From NCBI GenBank assembly GCA_041917295.1, contig JAYRXX010000057.1:1-64000 (forward strand): DNA of 64,000 bases. The letters are read 5' to 3'. Shown here in pieces: positions 51,242 to 61,300 of the stretch. The notes under the pieces are model-generated. The model saw only the letters and a list, made by a program, of their open reading frames with translations, searched no databases and was not told the DNA's origin. The position numbers and the translations under genes are program-made. This DNA is from JADKHR01 sp041917295. GTDB taxonomy: Bacteria; Elusimicrobiota; Elusimicrobia; FEN-1173. The first letter of the stretch is position 1. Each line of letters starts with the position of its first letter.

Positions 51242-52474
51242 ATGCGAAATGTGAATCGTTTGTTTTTGTCTATTGGGTTAATGGCCGGGTTGGCGGCGTG
51301 TTCGTCCACGACGGCCCCGGCAGAGAAAAAGCACGTCCTCTTTTGGCATGTGGGCTCGGAGGAAGAGGCCCAAATTCTCCAGCGGCTGGCCCAAGAGAAG
51401 TTTACGCCGCAGACAGGAATTGAAGTCCAATGCGAATCCATGGCCTGGGCCGAAGCCCACAGCAAGTATCTGACCGCCATGGCCGGCGATGTGACGCCGG
51501 ATGTGGGAAGCATGGGGCTCACTTGGGGGACGGAATTTGGGTCGAAAGGTCAAATGGTGGATTTAAGAAAGGCCTTTCCCGATGACCTCGCCGCTTTGCA
51601 AGCCGGGACGTTTCCGTCCATTTGGGAGGCGGTCGAATACCGGGGGGCCGTGTATTCCCTTCCGTTCGATATGACTCTCCAGCTCATGTATTACCGAAAA
51701 GATTTGGTCCCCACGCCGCCGGCCACCTGGGACGATTTGGTGGCCACCCTCAAACGCCTGGCGCCGAAGAAACAGGGTTTGCTGATGGATTGGGGATCCA
51801 TGGACTGGATTGGGTTTGCCCCCTTTCTTTGGCAAGCCGGGGGAGATTATTACAGCGCGGACAAAACCAGCTCCAACGTGGATCAACCCGAAGCCGAAAA
51901 AGCGCTGTCCTTTTATGCGGACCTTTATCGAAAATACGATGTGCCCAAAGCCGGTCAGGGTGTGGCTCAAGGGATGAGGTCGGGCGATTTTCCCTTGGGA
52001 ATATCGGGAAACTGGTTAATCAACAGCCTTCCCGCGGACGCGCCGGAATTGAACGGCAAGTGGTCCATTGCCCCGTTGATGGCGGGTCCGTCGGGCAAGC
52101 GGACGGGATTTATCGGTGGTCGGGCAATGGGCATCTTTGAGCGATCCGGCAAAAAAAATGAGGCGTGGGAATTTATCAAGTTCCTTTCACGGGAAGACGT
52201 TCAGCAGGCTATTTACGTTGAGGTCGCCAAAAGCCACAATATCTACATGCCCCCCAACATGAAGGCATGGGATTCGTTGCCCATCGAGCCTGTGATCAAG
52301 GAGGTGTTGGTGGCCCAGGCCCACGATGCCAAAGCGCCTCCCTCGGTGTTGGGGTGGAACGACAGTACCCGTTTTGTGGTCGAGGCCATTCAAAAGGCCG
52401 TCGTCCGGGGTGAAGATCCCAAAAAACTTCTGGCCGAAGCGGCCAAAGCGATGAACGAAAGGATAGAAAAATAA
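51242..52474 (+). CDS. Sugar ABC transporter substrate-binding lipoprotein (SBP_bac_1 family)
   Basis: 410 residues. Lipobox LAAC after a short signal. Family 1 solute-binding features: VLFWHVGSEEEAQ at the start, SLPFDMTLQLMYYRKDLV in the hinge region, FIGGRAMGIFERSGKKNEAW near the end. The length and form match binding proteins for oligosaccharides. It works with the permeases at 53474 and 54425. The stop is 1 bp before the GH130 ATG. The mannanase and phosphorylase context suggests manno-oligosaccharides as ligand. Confidence 0.9.
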   Translation: MRNVNRLFLSIGLMAGLAACSSTTAPAEKKHVLFWHVGSEEEAQILQRLAQEKFTPQTGIEVQCESMAWAEAHSKYLTAMAGDVTPDVGSMGLTWGTEFGSKGQMVDLRKAFPDDLAALQAGTFPSIWEAVEYRGAVYSLPFDMTLQLMYYRKDLVPTPPATWDDLVATLKRLAPKKQGLLMDWGSMDWIGFAPFLWQAGGDYYSADKTSSNVDQPEAEKALSFYADLYRKYDVPKAGQGVAQGMRSGDFPLGISGNWLINSLPADAPELNGKWSIAPLMAGPSGKRTGFIGGRAMGIFERSGKKNEAWEFIKFLSREDVQQAIYVEVAKSHNIYMPPNMKAWDSLPIEPVIKEVLVAQAHDAKAPPSVLGWNDSTRFVVEAIQKAVVRGEDPKKLLAEAAKAMNERIEK

Positions 52475-52475
52475 C

Positions 52476-53402
52476 ATGGCAAACGAAACCGTATTCGTAC
52501 GTTACAAAAATAATCCCATCATCACCGCGAAGGCGGTGCCCCGGGCCAACAGCATCCACAACAGCGCGATCGTGCGGTTTGGCGACGGCTACGCCGGTGT
52601 GTTCCGGGTGGATGAAATTGATATGCATTACGTCCTTCACTCGGGGTTCAGCAAGGACGGAATAAACTGGACCATTGACCCCAACCCCATCAAAATGATC
52701 AGTGATGATCCGGAAGTGGTGATGACCCCGCACAGTTATGATCCGCGTGTGACCCCGTTCGAAGATAAGTTTTATGTCACTTGGTGCAACGCGGGTGCCC
52801 AAGGACCGTGCATCGGGTTGGCTTGGACAAAAGACTTTAAAACGTATCATCAAATGGAAAATCCCACAGCCACAGCGAACCGCAACTGTGTTATTTTCCC
52901 GAAAAAAATAAATGGGAATTACGCCATGTTGCATCGCCCCAGCGATCGGGGTCACACGCCCTTTGGCGATGTTTTTTTTGCGTCCAGCCCAGACCTGGTT
53001 CATTGGGGCAAACACCGGTTTGTGTTTGGACCTCGCGGTGGTTGGCAGTCGACAAAGGTGGGGCCCGGCCCGGTGCCTATCGAAACGAAGGAGGGGTGGT
53101 TGCTGATCTATCACGGCGTGTGGACCAGTTGCAACGGTTACCTCTATTATGCCGGCGGCGCCCTCTTGGATCTGGAAAAACCCTGGAAAGTTATTTATCG
53201 AACCCAGGATTATTTGTTGGCGCCGACGGAAACCTACGAGCGGGTCGGGGATGTCCCCAACGTGGTTTTCCCCAGCTCGGCGGTGGTGGAGGGGGATAAA
53301 CTTCGCCTCTACTACGGTTGCGCCGATACCTGCATTTCCATGGCCGAGGCGAAAATCAGCGACATTCTTCAGTTCATCAAAACCCATAGTTTCCCAAAAT
53401 AG
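52476..53402 (+). CDS. GH130 glycosidase, beta-1,4-mannosyl phosphorylase type
   Basis: 308 residues, no signal peptide, so cytoplasmic. Five-bladed propeller blocks of GH130: HSYDPRVTPFEDKFYVTWCN (with the proton-donor Asp), NCVIFPKKINGNYAMLHRP, KVGPGPVPIETKEGWLLIYH, NVVFPSSAVVEGDKLRLYYG and CADTCI. GH130 enzymes split beta-mannosides with phosphate, giving alpha-mannose-1-phosphate plus a shorter sugar (mannosyl-glucose, mannobiose or longer). The exact subgroup cannot be fixed here. The product fits the mannose-1-phosphate enzymes in giant B. Confidence 0.92.
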   Translation: MANETVFVRYKNNPIITAKAVPRANSIHNSAIVRFGDGYAGVFRVDEIDMHYVLHSGFSKDGINWTIDPNPIKMISDDPEVVMTPHSYDPRVTPFEDKFYVTWCNAGAQGPCIGLAWTKDFKTYHQMENPTATANRNCVIFPKKINGNYAMLHRPSDRGHTPFGDVFFASSPDLVHWGKHRFVFGPRGGWQSTKVGPGPVPIETKEGWLLIYHGVWTSCNGYLYYAGGALLDLEKPWKVIYRTQDYLLAPTETYERVGDVPNVVFPSSAVVEGDKLRLYYGCADTCISMAEAKISDILQFIKTHSFPK

Positions 53403-53410
53403 TGCAAACC

Positions 53411-53444
53411 CTTCCGGTCCCCCATGAGAATGGGGGACCGGAAG
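53411..53444 (+). terminator. Strong hairpin between GH130 and permease genes
   Basis: A 15-bp perfect stem (CTTCCGGTCCCCCAT / ATGGGGGACCGGAAG) with a GAGA loop begins 9 bp after the GH130 stop. No T-run follows, so it is more likely an mRNA-stability or attenuating hairpin giving more binding protein and GH130 than permease, like the malE-malF hairpin. A Rho-independent terminator is less likely. Confidence 0.6.
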
Positions 53445-53473
53445 TATTTAGTTGAATCAGGAGCACCCTGTCC

Positions 53474-54421
53474 ATGGTGTCTTTCATTGAAAAATTAAAG
53501 TTGCGGGATCCCGCGGGGCGATTGCAATTTTTTACCGATTTAAAAAAAATGATGCCGGGCTATTTGTTTATTCTTCCGGCCGTCTTGATTATTTCCGTTT
53601 TTGTTTTTATGCCGATTGTCGCGTCGCTCTTCTTGAGCTTCACCCAATACAATGTTCTTCAACCTCCGAAGTGGGTTGGACTTAACAACTACTACCGCCT
53701 TATTTTCGAGGACCGGCTATTCTGGATCGCGGTTCGCAACACCGTCATGTATGTGGCCGGAACGGTTCCGATTGGTGTCGCCATTTCTCTGTTGTTGGCG
53801 GTGTGGGTGGATTCGGTAAAAATCCGGTTTATGAAGTATCTGTTTCGTACGGTTTATTTTCTACCAACAATTACCGCCATTGTGGCCATTTCCGTCGTCT
53901 GGAAGTGGCTGTATGCCGGTGGGACCTATGGGCTCATTAATTATGTCCTGGTGAAACTTGGAATCCCCCCGGTGGATTGGTTGACCAATCCCAAAACCAC
54001 TCTTCCGGCCATCATGTTGATGAGCATCTGGGGGGGGGTCGGGTATAATTTCATTATTTTTTTGGCGGGGCTTCAGGGAATTCCTCGGACCATTTACGAG
54101 GCGGCGGAAATTGACGGCGCTTCGGGATTACGCAACTTTTGGCACATTACCCTCCCCTTGTTGCGTCCCGCCATCGTCTTCGTTGTTTTGATGTCCGTCA
54201 TCGGATCGTTCCAAGTGTTTGATCAGGTGTATATCCTCACCCAAGGGACGGAGTATGTGGGGGGAGTACTCCATTCCGCTCTGACCATTGTTACTTACCT
54301 CTACGAGCGAGGGTTTGAGCGGTTTGAGATGGGATATGCCTCGGCGATTGCCTACATGCTGTTTTTGCTCATTTTTGTGCTCACGTTGACAAATCTTAAG
54401 TTTCTTCGGTTGAAGGAATAG
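53474..54421 (+). CDS. Sugar ABC transporter permease, MalF/UgpA type
   Basis: 315 residues with six predicted membrane helices, the first at about 28-50 (YLFILPAVLIISVFVF). The EAA loop that docks to the ATPase reads YEAAEIDGASGLRNFWHITL near residue 200-220. GAGG-like ribosome site (AGGAGC) before ATG 53474. It follows the solute-binding protein and GH130 genes and pairs with the next permease. No ATPase is present in the operon. Confidence 0.93.
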   Translation: MVSFIEKLKLRDPAGRLQFFTDLKKMMPGYLFILPAVLIISVFVFMPIVASLFLSFTQYNVLQPPKWVGLNNYYRLIFEDRLFWIAVRNTVMYVAGTVPIGVAISLLLAVWVDSVKIRFMKYLFRTVYFLPTITAIVAISVVWKWLYAGGTYGLINYVLVKLGIPPVDWLTNPKTTLPAIMLMSIWGGVGYNFIIFLAGLQGIPRTIYEAAEIDGASGLRNFWHITLPLLRPAIVFVVLMSVIGSFQVFDQVYILTQGTEYVGGVLHSALTIVTYLYERGFERFEMGYASAIAYMLFLLIFVLTLTNLKFLRLKE

Positions 54422-54424
54422 CCC

Positions 54425-55291
54425 ATGGCACGTGCCGCCGGTCATTATCCAAGCACCACTTACATACGTATGGAACGTTGGGGAAAAAACACCCTGTTGT
54501 ACGGAGGCCTCTTGTTGGGTGTTTTGGTTATGGTGTTGCCGTTTGTGTGGATGGTTCTCACCTCAATCAAGCCGCGAGCCGAAATACTGAGTTACCCTCC
54601 GAGCTTTGCGGTTCATCACCCGACGTTCGAATCGTTCCGGGACCTCTTCCGTCTTGTTCCCATGAAACGGTACATCTTGAACAGCATCATCGTGGCCGGC
54701 GCCGTGACGGTGACCAACCTTTTTTTCTGCTCCATGGCCGGGTACGCTTTTGCCAAACACAAGTTTTGGGGCCGGGATAAAATTTTCCTTTTGTTGCTTG
54801 GTTCCATGATGGTCCCGTGGCAGGTTAACATTGTCCCCGCGTTTGTGCTCATAAAAAAACTGGGCTGGCTCAGTACGTTTCAAGGACTGATTATTCCCAC
54901 CATGGCCGGAGCGTTTGGGATTTTTCTGATGCGCCAATTTATCAAGGAGATTCCCAACGATCTTCTTGATTCCGCCCGCATCGACGGGTGCAAAGAGTTT
55001 TATATTTATTGGCGGATTGTTCTTCCCTTGTGCCGGCCCGCGTTGGCTTCCCTGTCCATCTTTATGTTTATGCAGCAATGGAACAATTTTGTGTGGCCCC
55101 TCATTATCATTCACGACTCCAAAATGCGTACCGTCCCCCTGGTGTTGGCGGTGCTCAACGGCCAGTTCGGCGGCAGTTTCGGTCTCCTCATGGCGGGGGC
55201 CGTCATCTCCATTCTTCCCATGATGATTATGTTTCTTTTGTTCCAGAAACAAATCATTAAAGGCATTGTCCTCGAAGGCATTAAAGAATAG
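54425..55291 (+). CDS. Sugar ABC transporter permease, MalG/UgpE type
   Basis: 288 residues, six helices (the first about 22-44, LLLGVLVMVLPFVWMVL). EAA loop: LLDSARIDGCKEFYIYWRIV near residue 180-200. It begins 4 bp after the MalF-type stop. Typical of CUT1 oligosaccharide importers. The missing ATPase is most simply the MalK-like protein encoded at 14837-15985. Confidence 0.93.
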   Translation: MARAAGHYPSTTYIRMERWGKNTLLYGGLLLGVLVMVLPFVWMVLTSIKPRAEILSYPPSFAVHHPTFESFRDLFRLVPMKRYILNSIIVAGAVTVTNLFFCSMAGYAFAKHKFWGRDKIFLLLLGSMMVPWQVNIVPAFVLIKKLGWLSTFQGLIIPTMAGAFGIFLMRQFIKEIPNDLLDSARIDGCKEFYIYWRIVLPLCRPALASLSIFMFMQQWNNFVWPLIIIHDSKMRTVPLVLAVLNGQFGGSFGLLMAGAVISILPMMIMFLLFQKQIIKGIVLEGIKE

Positions 55292-55299
55292 CCTAACCT

Positions 55300-55353
55300 G
55301 TTACTAAAAATTTACGTCATCTTAAGACAATCTTAATCCCACTGTGTTAGCCT
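55300..55353 (+). promoter_or_regulatory. Giant-C promoter with four hexamers at 11-bp period
   Basis: GTTACT (55300), TTTACG (55311), TTAAGA (55322) and TTAATC (55333) start every 11 bp, as in giants A and B. A weaker -10 (TAGCCT at 55348) follows at nearly the same distance. The sequence TTAGCCTAT is shared with the B promoter. Confidence 0.7.
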
Positions 55354-55376
55354 ATCCCTCATGGAGCGGTGAATCC

Positions 55377-58300
55377 ATGGGGAAAATAAAATTTAAAAAA
55401 CTTTTTTTTGTTTTCGCGACAGGGCTCTGGGTCCATGGCCCCGTGGGATCTTTAAGAGCCGAATCCGCCTTTTGGGACGAACGGCGGGCCCGATCGGTTC
55501 GCCAAAGATCGTTACCAGAGCGATCCGGACGGCTCCATGTGGCGGCGTTGCCGACACCCCATCGGATCAAGTTGGCTTCTCCCGATTCGGTGGATGCTCG
55601 GTCCGTCGGGAATCCCCTTGGTTTCTCTCTCCCTCTCGAATGTGGGTCCGTGCGAAAGATAATGCCGCCTCGGGCTTCCCCCTCTTCCCGGGTTGTCATT
55701 CATATTCTAGATGTTCACCACAACGAAGCCGCCCAACGGAAAATCGGGAGCGCCATCGAGTCCCTTGTCTCAAACAGGTCCATTGGACTTGTTGCCTTGG
55801 AGGGGGCTTACGGGCCCATTGAGATCGAGGGGTTGCGCCGGTTTTCCCGGCCGGATATCTTGCGAACCGCGGCGGACTATTTGCTTCGGGTTCACGATAT
55901 TTCAGGCCCCGTCCATTCGGCCATCACGGGAAACCAGGCGTTTCCTCCCATCGTCGGCGTGGATGATCCGGCCCATTACCGGGCCAACGTGACGGCTTAC
56001 CAACGGGCCGGGCCCCACCAAGGGGACGTTCAAGAGGCCCTAAAGCGCGTTCAGACGGACCTGGATCGACGGTGCGCGGCGGGGATGAATCAACCCCTTC
56101 TCACATTCGTCCGGCTCACCCAGTCGTTCCACAATGAAATAACGCCGCTCGGGACTTATCTTCGTGCCCTTTTATCCGATGCGCCCAAAAAGGCTGTGGG
56201 GTCTTCGTTGGTTTGGTTCCAGGAGGCCATGGACCTGGAAGGCCGGCTTGATTTTAAGCAAGTGGAACGGGAGCGAGAGGCCTTGTTGGGGGTCCTCCTC
56301 CGCCGGTTGAACGCCGGGGAGATCGAAAAGCTGACCCAAAAAAGCACGGCCTACCGACTCGGCAAAATCCGATATTCGGAATTCTATCGCGACCTCGGCG
56401 CCCTGTGCGCCCAAAATGGGGTCGACCTCCACCGCTTTCCCCACATGGAAATGTACATCCGTTATGTCCTGATGGCGGACAAAATTGACCCGGAGATATT
56501 GTTCACGGATTTACGGACTCTTGAAAACGCGATTTTGGCCCGACGGATCAAAAGCCTTTCTGAAAGACGGTTGGTGGAAGAAACAACGGTTTTAACTTTG
56601 GCCAAAAAATTAACGGCCTTTTCGCTGACAACGGAAGAGTGGAATCAATACGCCTCTTCGGGCAAAGACTTTTTATCCCAGGAGGGGCTTAACCTTCAAG
56701 ATTTTGAGGCGTTCTACCAGGAAGCCCAGGCGCGGGACACCGCCATGGCGGACAATCTGTTGAGGGAGATGGAAAACAATCCCTCCAAGCCCGCCGTGCT
56801 TGTGACCGGAGGGTTCCATTCTTCCGGTTTGACCGATCGACTCACCCGGGCGGGCGTGACGGTGGTCCGTTTTACTCCGCGGATCGAAAAGATCGATACG
56901 GCCCAAGGATCGGCTTATCTAAGCGTTTTTTCCCAAGAAAAAACGCCACTGGAAAGCCTCTTCCAAGGCCAAAAACTCTTTCTGGCCACTTCCCCCGCCA
57001 ACGTCGAAAAGCTTTCTTTCCTTGCCGCAATAACTGGGGCGGCCAAAGAAAAAGATCCAAGCGCCCGAAAAAGAATTTTCGCCCACTTATATAGCGAAGC
57101 AGCGGGCCTTCTTGGCTTTAACGACATTAAACGGGCCCTCCCAGAAATGAAAGTAATTGAGTCCGCCGGTCAAAGGAAAACTCTTAGGGTGCATTGGAAA
57201 GGCAAGTCTTATGAGGTTTCCTTCGCCAACGATAAAATTGTCGATTTTCATCCTGGATCGACGACGTCGGACAACATGTGGAGACCAGTGATTGCCTTCC
57301 TAAAAAAGTTGGCCGGTATGATCCTTCGCTGGATCCCCCTTGCCGTGGTTGCGGATCATGAGAATGGGCTTCCAAATGTTGATCTGACGGAATCAGGGAG
57401 ACCGGGGTTTGCCAAGGAAAAGCTCCTTTCCTCTTTTTATGGGACGCGGGACAAGCTCATCAAGCGAGGCCGTCCTGACGGCAAACCGTATTTCCCATAT
57501 CTGTACGAATCCCGGGATCGCGAAGTGGGTATTGAAGCCGATGGAATCAAAATAGTTTTAGTGGATGTGGCCGAACGGGCGGACTACGATAAGCCCCGTC
57601 GCTTATCCGAGTTCGCTCGCCACTCCCGGGACATACGTGAAGGGCACCCGGATGATAAATGTGTGTTTTGTCGTCTTATGGGAGCTAATTCCGACGAATT
57701 CTTTGCGCGGGTTCAGGGAACGGGCCGGAATGAATATCGAGCCACCGTTAACCTTGGCGAGTATGGGTATCCTCATTTTCAATTCATTTCTGAGAATCCT
57801 GTCCCGAATCTTTACGATCGCGACAACCGGTTGATGGATTTTCTTCTATCGGCCCAGGCCCTTGGTCCCGAATTGGGGGTCATGATTAACGGCCCCTTTA
57901 GCGGCGCGTCTCAACGGCACCTCCATTGGCACGCAATCAAAATAAAGCCGGGAGGGCTTTGGGCCTACATTGACTCTCTTTCCCCGCCCACCGAAAGCGG
58001 TCCCTCTATGCGGGAGGAGTTGGCGAACTATCCGGGTCGTCCGATCCTCTTTAGAGGATCGTCGTTGGAGGAGTTAAACGAAAAAATTACGAAAGAGATC
58101 ACTGCTCTTTACGACGATCAGATTTCTGCCGGAGTTCACGCAAGGGTCAGAACAGACGGAACATTTGAGGTCGTTGTTGCCCCAACCCGAGGCGAGGCCA
58201 TGGTTGCTTTTGACGTCATTTTTCATGGATCCGATGAGGAATTCGAGAGGCACCGAACGGCTGTAAGAAATTACAACCTTTTTGGAATATTGGACCCCAC

Positions 58301-61300
58301 CTTTGACCCCATCGCGGAAGGGATGGGCGCCACCCATACCCCAGGATCAGCTCCCAATATTCTGATGAAATTACCCGAAGACTTTAAGGCGAACAACGAA
58401 TGGCAAGCCCGAACCGCAAAACGACTCATACAAGTGTTTGGCGATTATAACCCGAAAAAGGACATGGATCGGGCAGTGGCTCGGTTCAACCAAATACTTG
58501 AAGCGGCTTGGGGCAGCGAAACCCCCACAGAAGTGCCGGGGGCAAAGCAACTTCTTAGCGCTCTCTCCGATTCAAATATCCCGCTTTATATTGCGAGTGG
58601 GGCGCCGGAGGAAATCATTGAAAGGGGGTTGGATGCACTGAAGATGGATCAGATCCCTCCGGAAAACAGGTTTGGAGCGCCCCGCCCAAAGTCCGAAACG
58701 ATTGCTCAAGCCAAACAAAGAACGGATGGGGTTGTGATCATGTTTGGCGATGGAGAATTGGACATGACGGAGGCAAAAAAAGTGGAAGGGGTGATTGGGA
58801 TTCAACGGAAGGATTCTACCAGCAGTCACCCCACATTTAACTCGGCCAATTATGTTGTCGCCGATTATTCTCAAGTCGAATGGAAGGCCCTCGACGGGAC
58901 GATTTCATTCCCCGATCAAAAATCGGGACAGAGGGTCAATCTTTCGGGCGTCGGTGCTGTGGTCTTTGATTTTGATGGCACATTGGTCGCCAGTGAAGGT
59001 CTCGTCGGAGGTGTTTTTGCTCGCTTCGTCCGGGAGTATTTTGGTTTGCCGGATAACGATACGACCGCTGGTCAAATCGCTGTCGATGTGTGGCGCTCCA
59101 TGGATGGCCGTTCAGCGGAAGAGATCCTCCCGGTTCTTATTTCAACTTTGGAGGGGATGGGATATGCACGACCGCCCCTTGACCAAATCATGCGGCAAAC
59201 GGCACTGGCAAACTTGGGCCAACGACTCCCCGGGGTCCCTTTGCACACCGTCGACCCGGTCATTGACGAAAAAGAGGCGGGTCTCCGGGGCGCCGCGTCT
59301 TTTGTAGAACCATCAATTCCTACCCTAACGACATCTATGCAGCAGAGGACCCCCGATCATTTGGTACCATTGGAATCCAATACTACGATGAATGATCTTA
59401 CCGCCGCCAGCCTCACCGAACGGCCATTTCCTCAGAATCCCCACCGGGAAGGGGTAGAACGTTCTTTTGGCAAAACGGGATTATCGTTCCTCCCTATGGG
59501 GCTCGGAACCATCTGGTTTGGCCGACGGTGGCCCAACAATAATCAGGCCTGGACGGATCCTTCCCAAACAGAAGTGGATCAAGCAATTTGGCGGGCGTTC
59601 GAGCAGCTTTCAAATAAGGATGGCCGAGTCATGATTGACACGGCGGCGGCCTACGGAAAGTCTGAGGAAAGAATCGGAGATTTTTTCCATCGTTATCCGG
59701 CGTATGCCCGCCTTGCCTTCATTGCGACAAAATGGGGAGAGGAACATCATTTGTCGACGGGGCAATCCCAGTATGACCACTCCGCCGAAAGTTTGCGCAC
59801 GTCTTTTGAAAGAAGCCTCGCCCGTCTGGGGCGTGTGGACTTGCTCTACGTCCATGGAACCCCGGGCCAAATAGTAGACGAGGAAGCGAAGAAAGCGATG
59901 ATGGCTCTTCGGACGTCAGGGAAAGTGAAATTACTGGGGGTCTCCCTTTCTCATCGACATCCAAAGGCGAGGGACACAATTCTCCTCCGGGACTGGGAGG
60001 GTGTTTTCGATGTCGTTCAAATGCCCGCCAACATGTTCATTGAAAATAGGGAATTTGTTCAGGCATTAAAAGCCCGCGGAATTGCCATTGTTCTCAACTC
60101 CGCTCTACCGGCACACCCTGAACTGCTTCACAACTCAGATGTCTCAATGATTCTCAATGGGAGTCGGTTTCATTTTGATGAAAATGCGTCCCTGTTGAAC
60201 CAACCATCATTACCGAAGTCCGGGGCCTTGGCTCAAACGCCTCTTACGAAAACGGTCTGGAAAAACGTCGCGAGATTGTTTAAGGTCTCTCCGCGTTATA
60301 AATATTCCAAACACGTGGAATTTGCATTTACCGCGTTGTGGGAGTTTTTTCTCCATTGGGCCGCGCCTTTTTTTGTGGTCTCGTGGTTGTTCGCCCACTT
60401 CGGATTATCCTTTCCGGACATGTGGTTAATCCCCGTGTTGGCGGTTATTTTGGAACCTGTGTTTGTCGGCTCCCATCCGTTTTCAGTCCAGGGAAAAGAT
60501 TTAACCCGGCTCGCCCATTTTTTGATGTCTTTTTATGGGGCGGGCGGATTCCTGATTGCGTGGGGCGGGCGGGGACCGGCCCTCGGCGTTGTGTTCATAA
60601 TCGTTGGGTTGGCGGTGCATTTTTTCCACGACTTTTTCCGAGCTCCTCCTTCGTCATCGGATGAGGAAAATATCGAAAGAAAAAACGCCAATGAAGTGAC
60701 GAACCATCCAGAAACAGTCCTTCGATCCGTACTTGCCCGAAAAATTGAGTCAACCGATCTTTTGCGTCGACAAGGGCTGGAACATTCTGTTCAACACTCT
60801 ATCGACGGTGGCCCTGTTCCAGCCGGGGAATCCCGGCTAAGTTTGCCGGAACCCGTTGACGCGCAGTTGAGGAACGCCACCGCTCGGTTTGCCTTTTTGG
60901 CGGGGTTGGATGAGGTCGCTGTGCGGGATCGTTCCGCCGTGAAATCAAAACATACTTTGCTGAGCCTGCTCGACGCCTACGCCAAGGCTGGCGAAGGATG
61001 GAAAGGAAACCTGTCTCAGGTGGTGAACGATGAGAACGCCGGGGTGTGGGTGGTTCCCGTTGGTTCGGATTGGAAAAGCATGGGCGCATTGGCCCGGGCC
61101 TGCTTATCATCCCGGGGTCGCCACACGGAGATTCGTTTTATCGCGGAAAACGAGGCGGTGGCTTTGGCTCTTCGTTTTTGGAGTCTTGGACGGGGCCGTG
61201 TCCAGGTTCGAACGGTCCCCAAGGCCTTTTCTCCAGGGAGCGGAAACCATCGGATTGTACGTCTTTTTGCTGTTCAGCAATCGCTGGCCCGGGACGTTGT

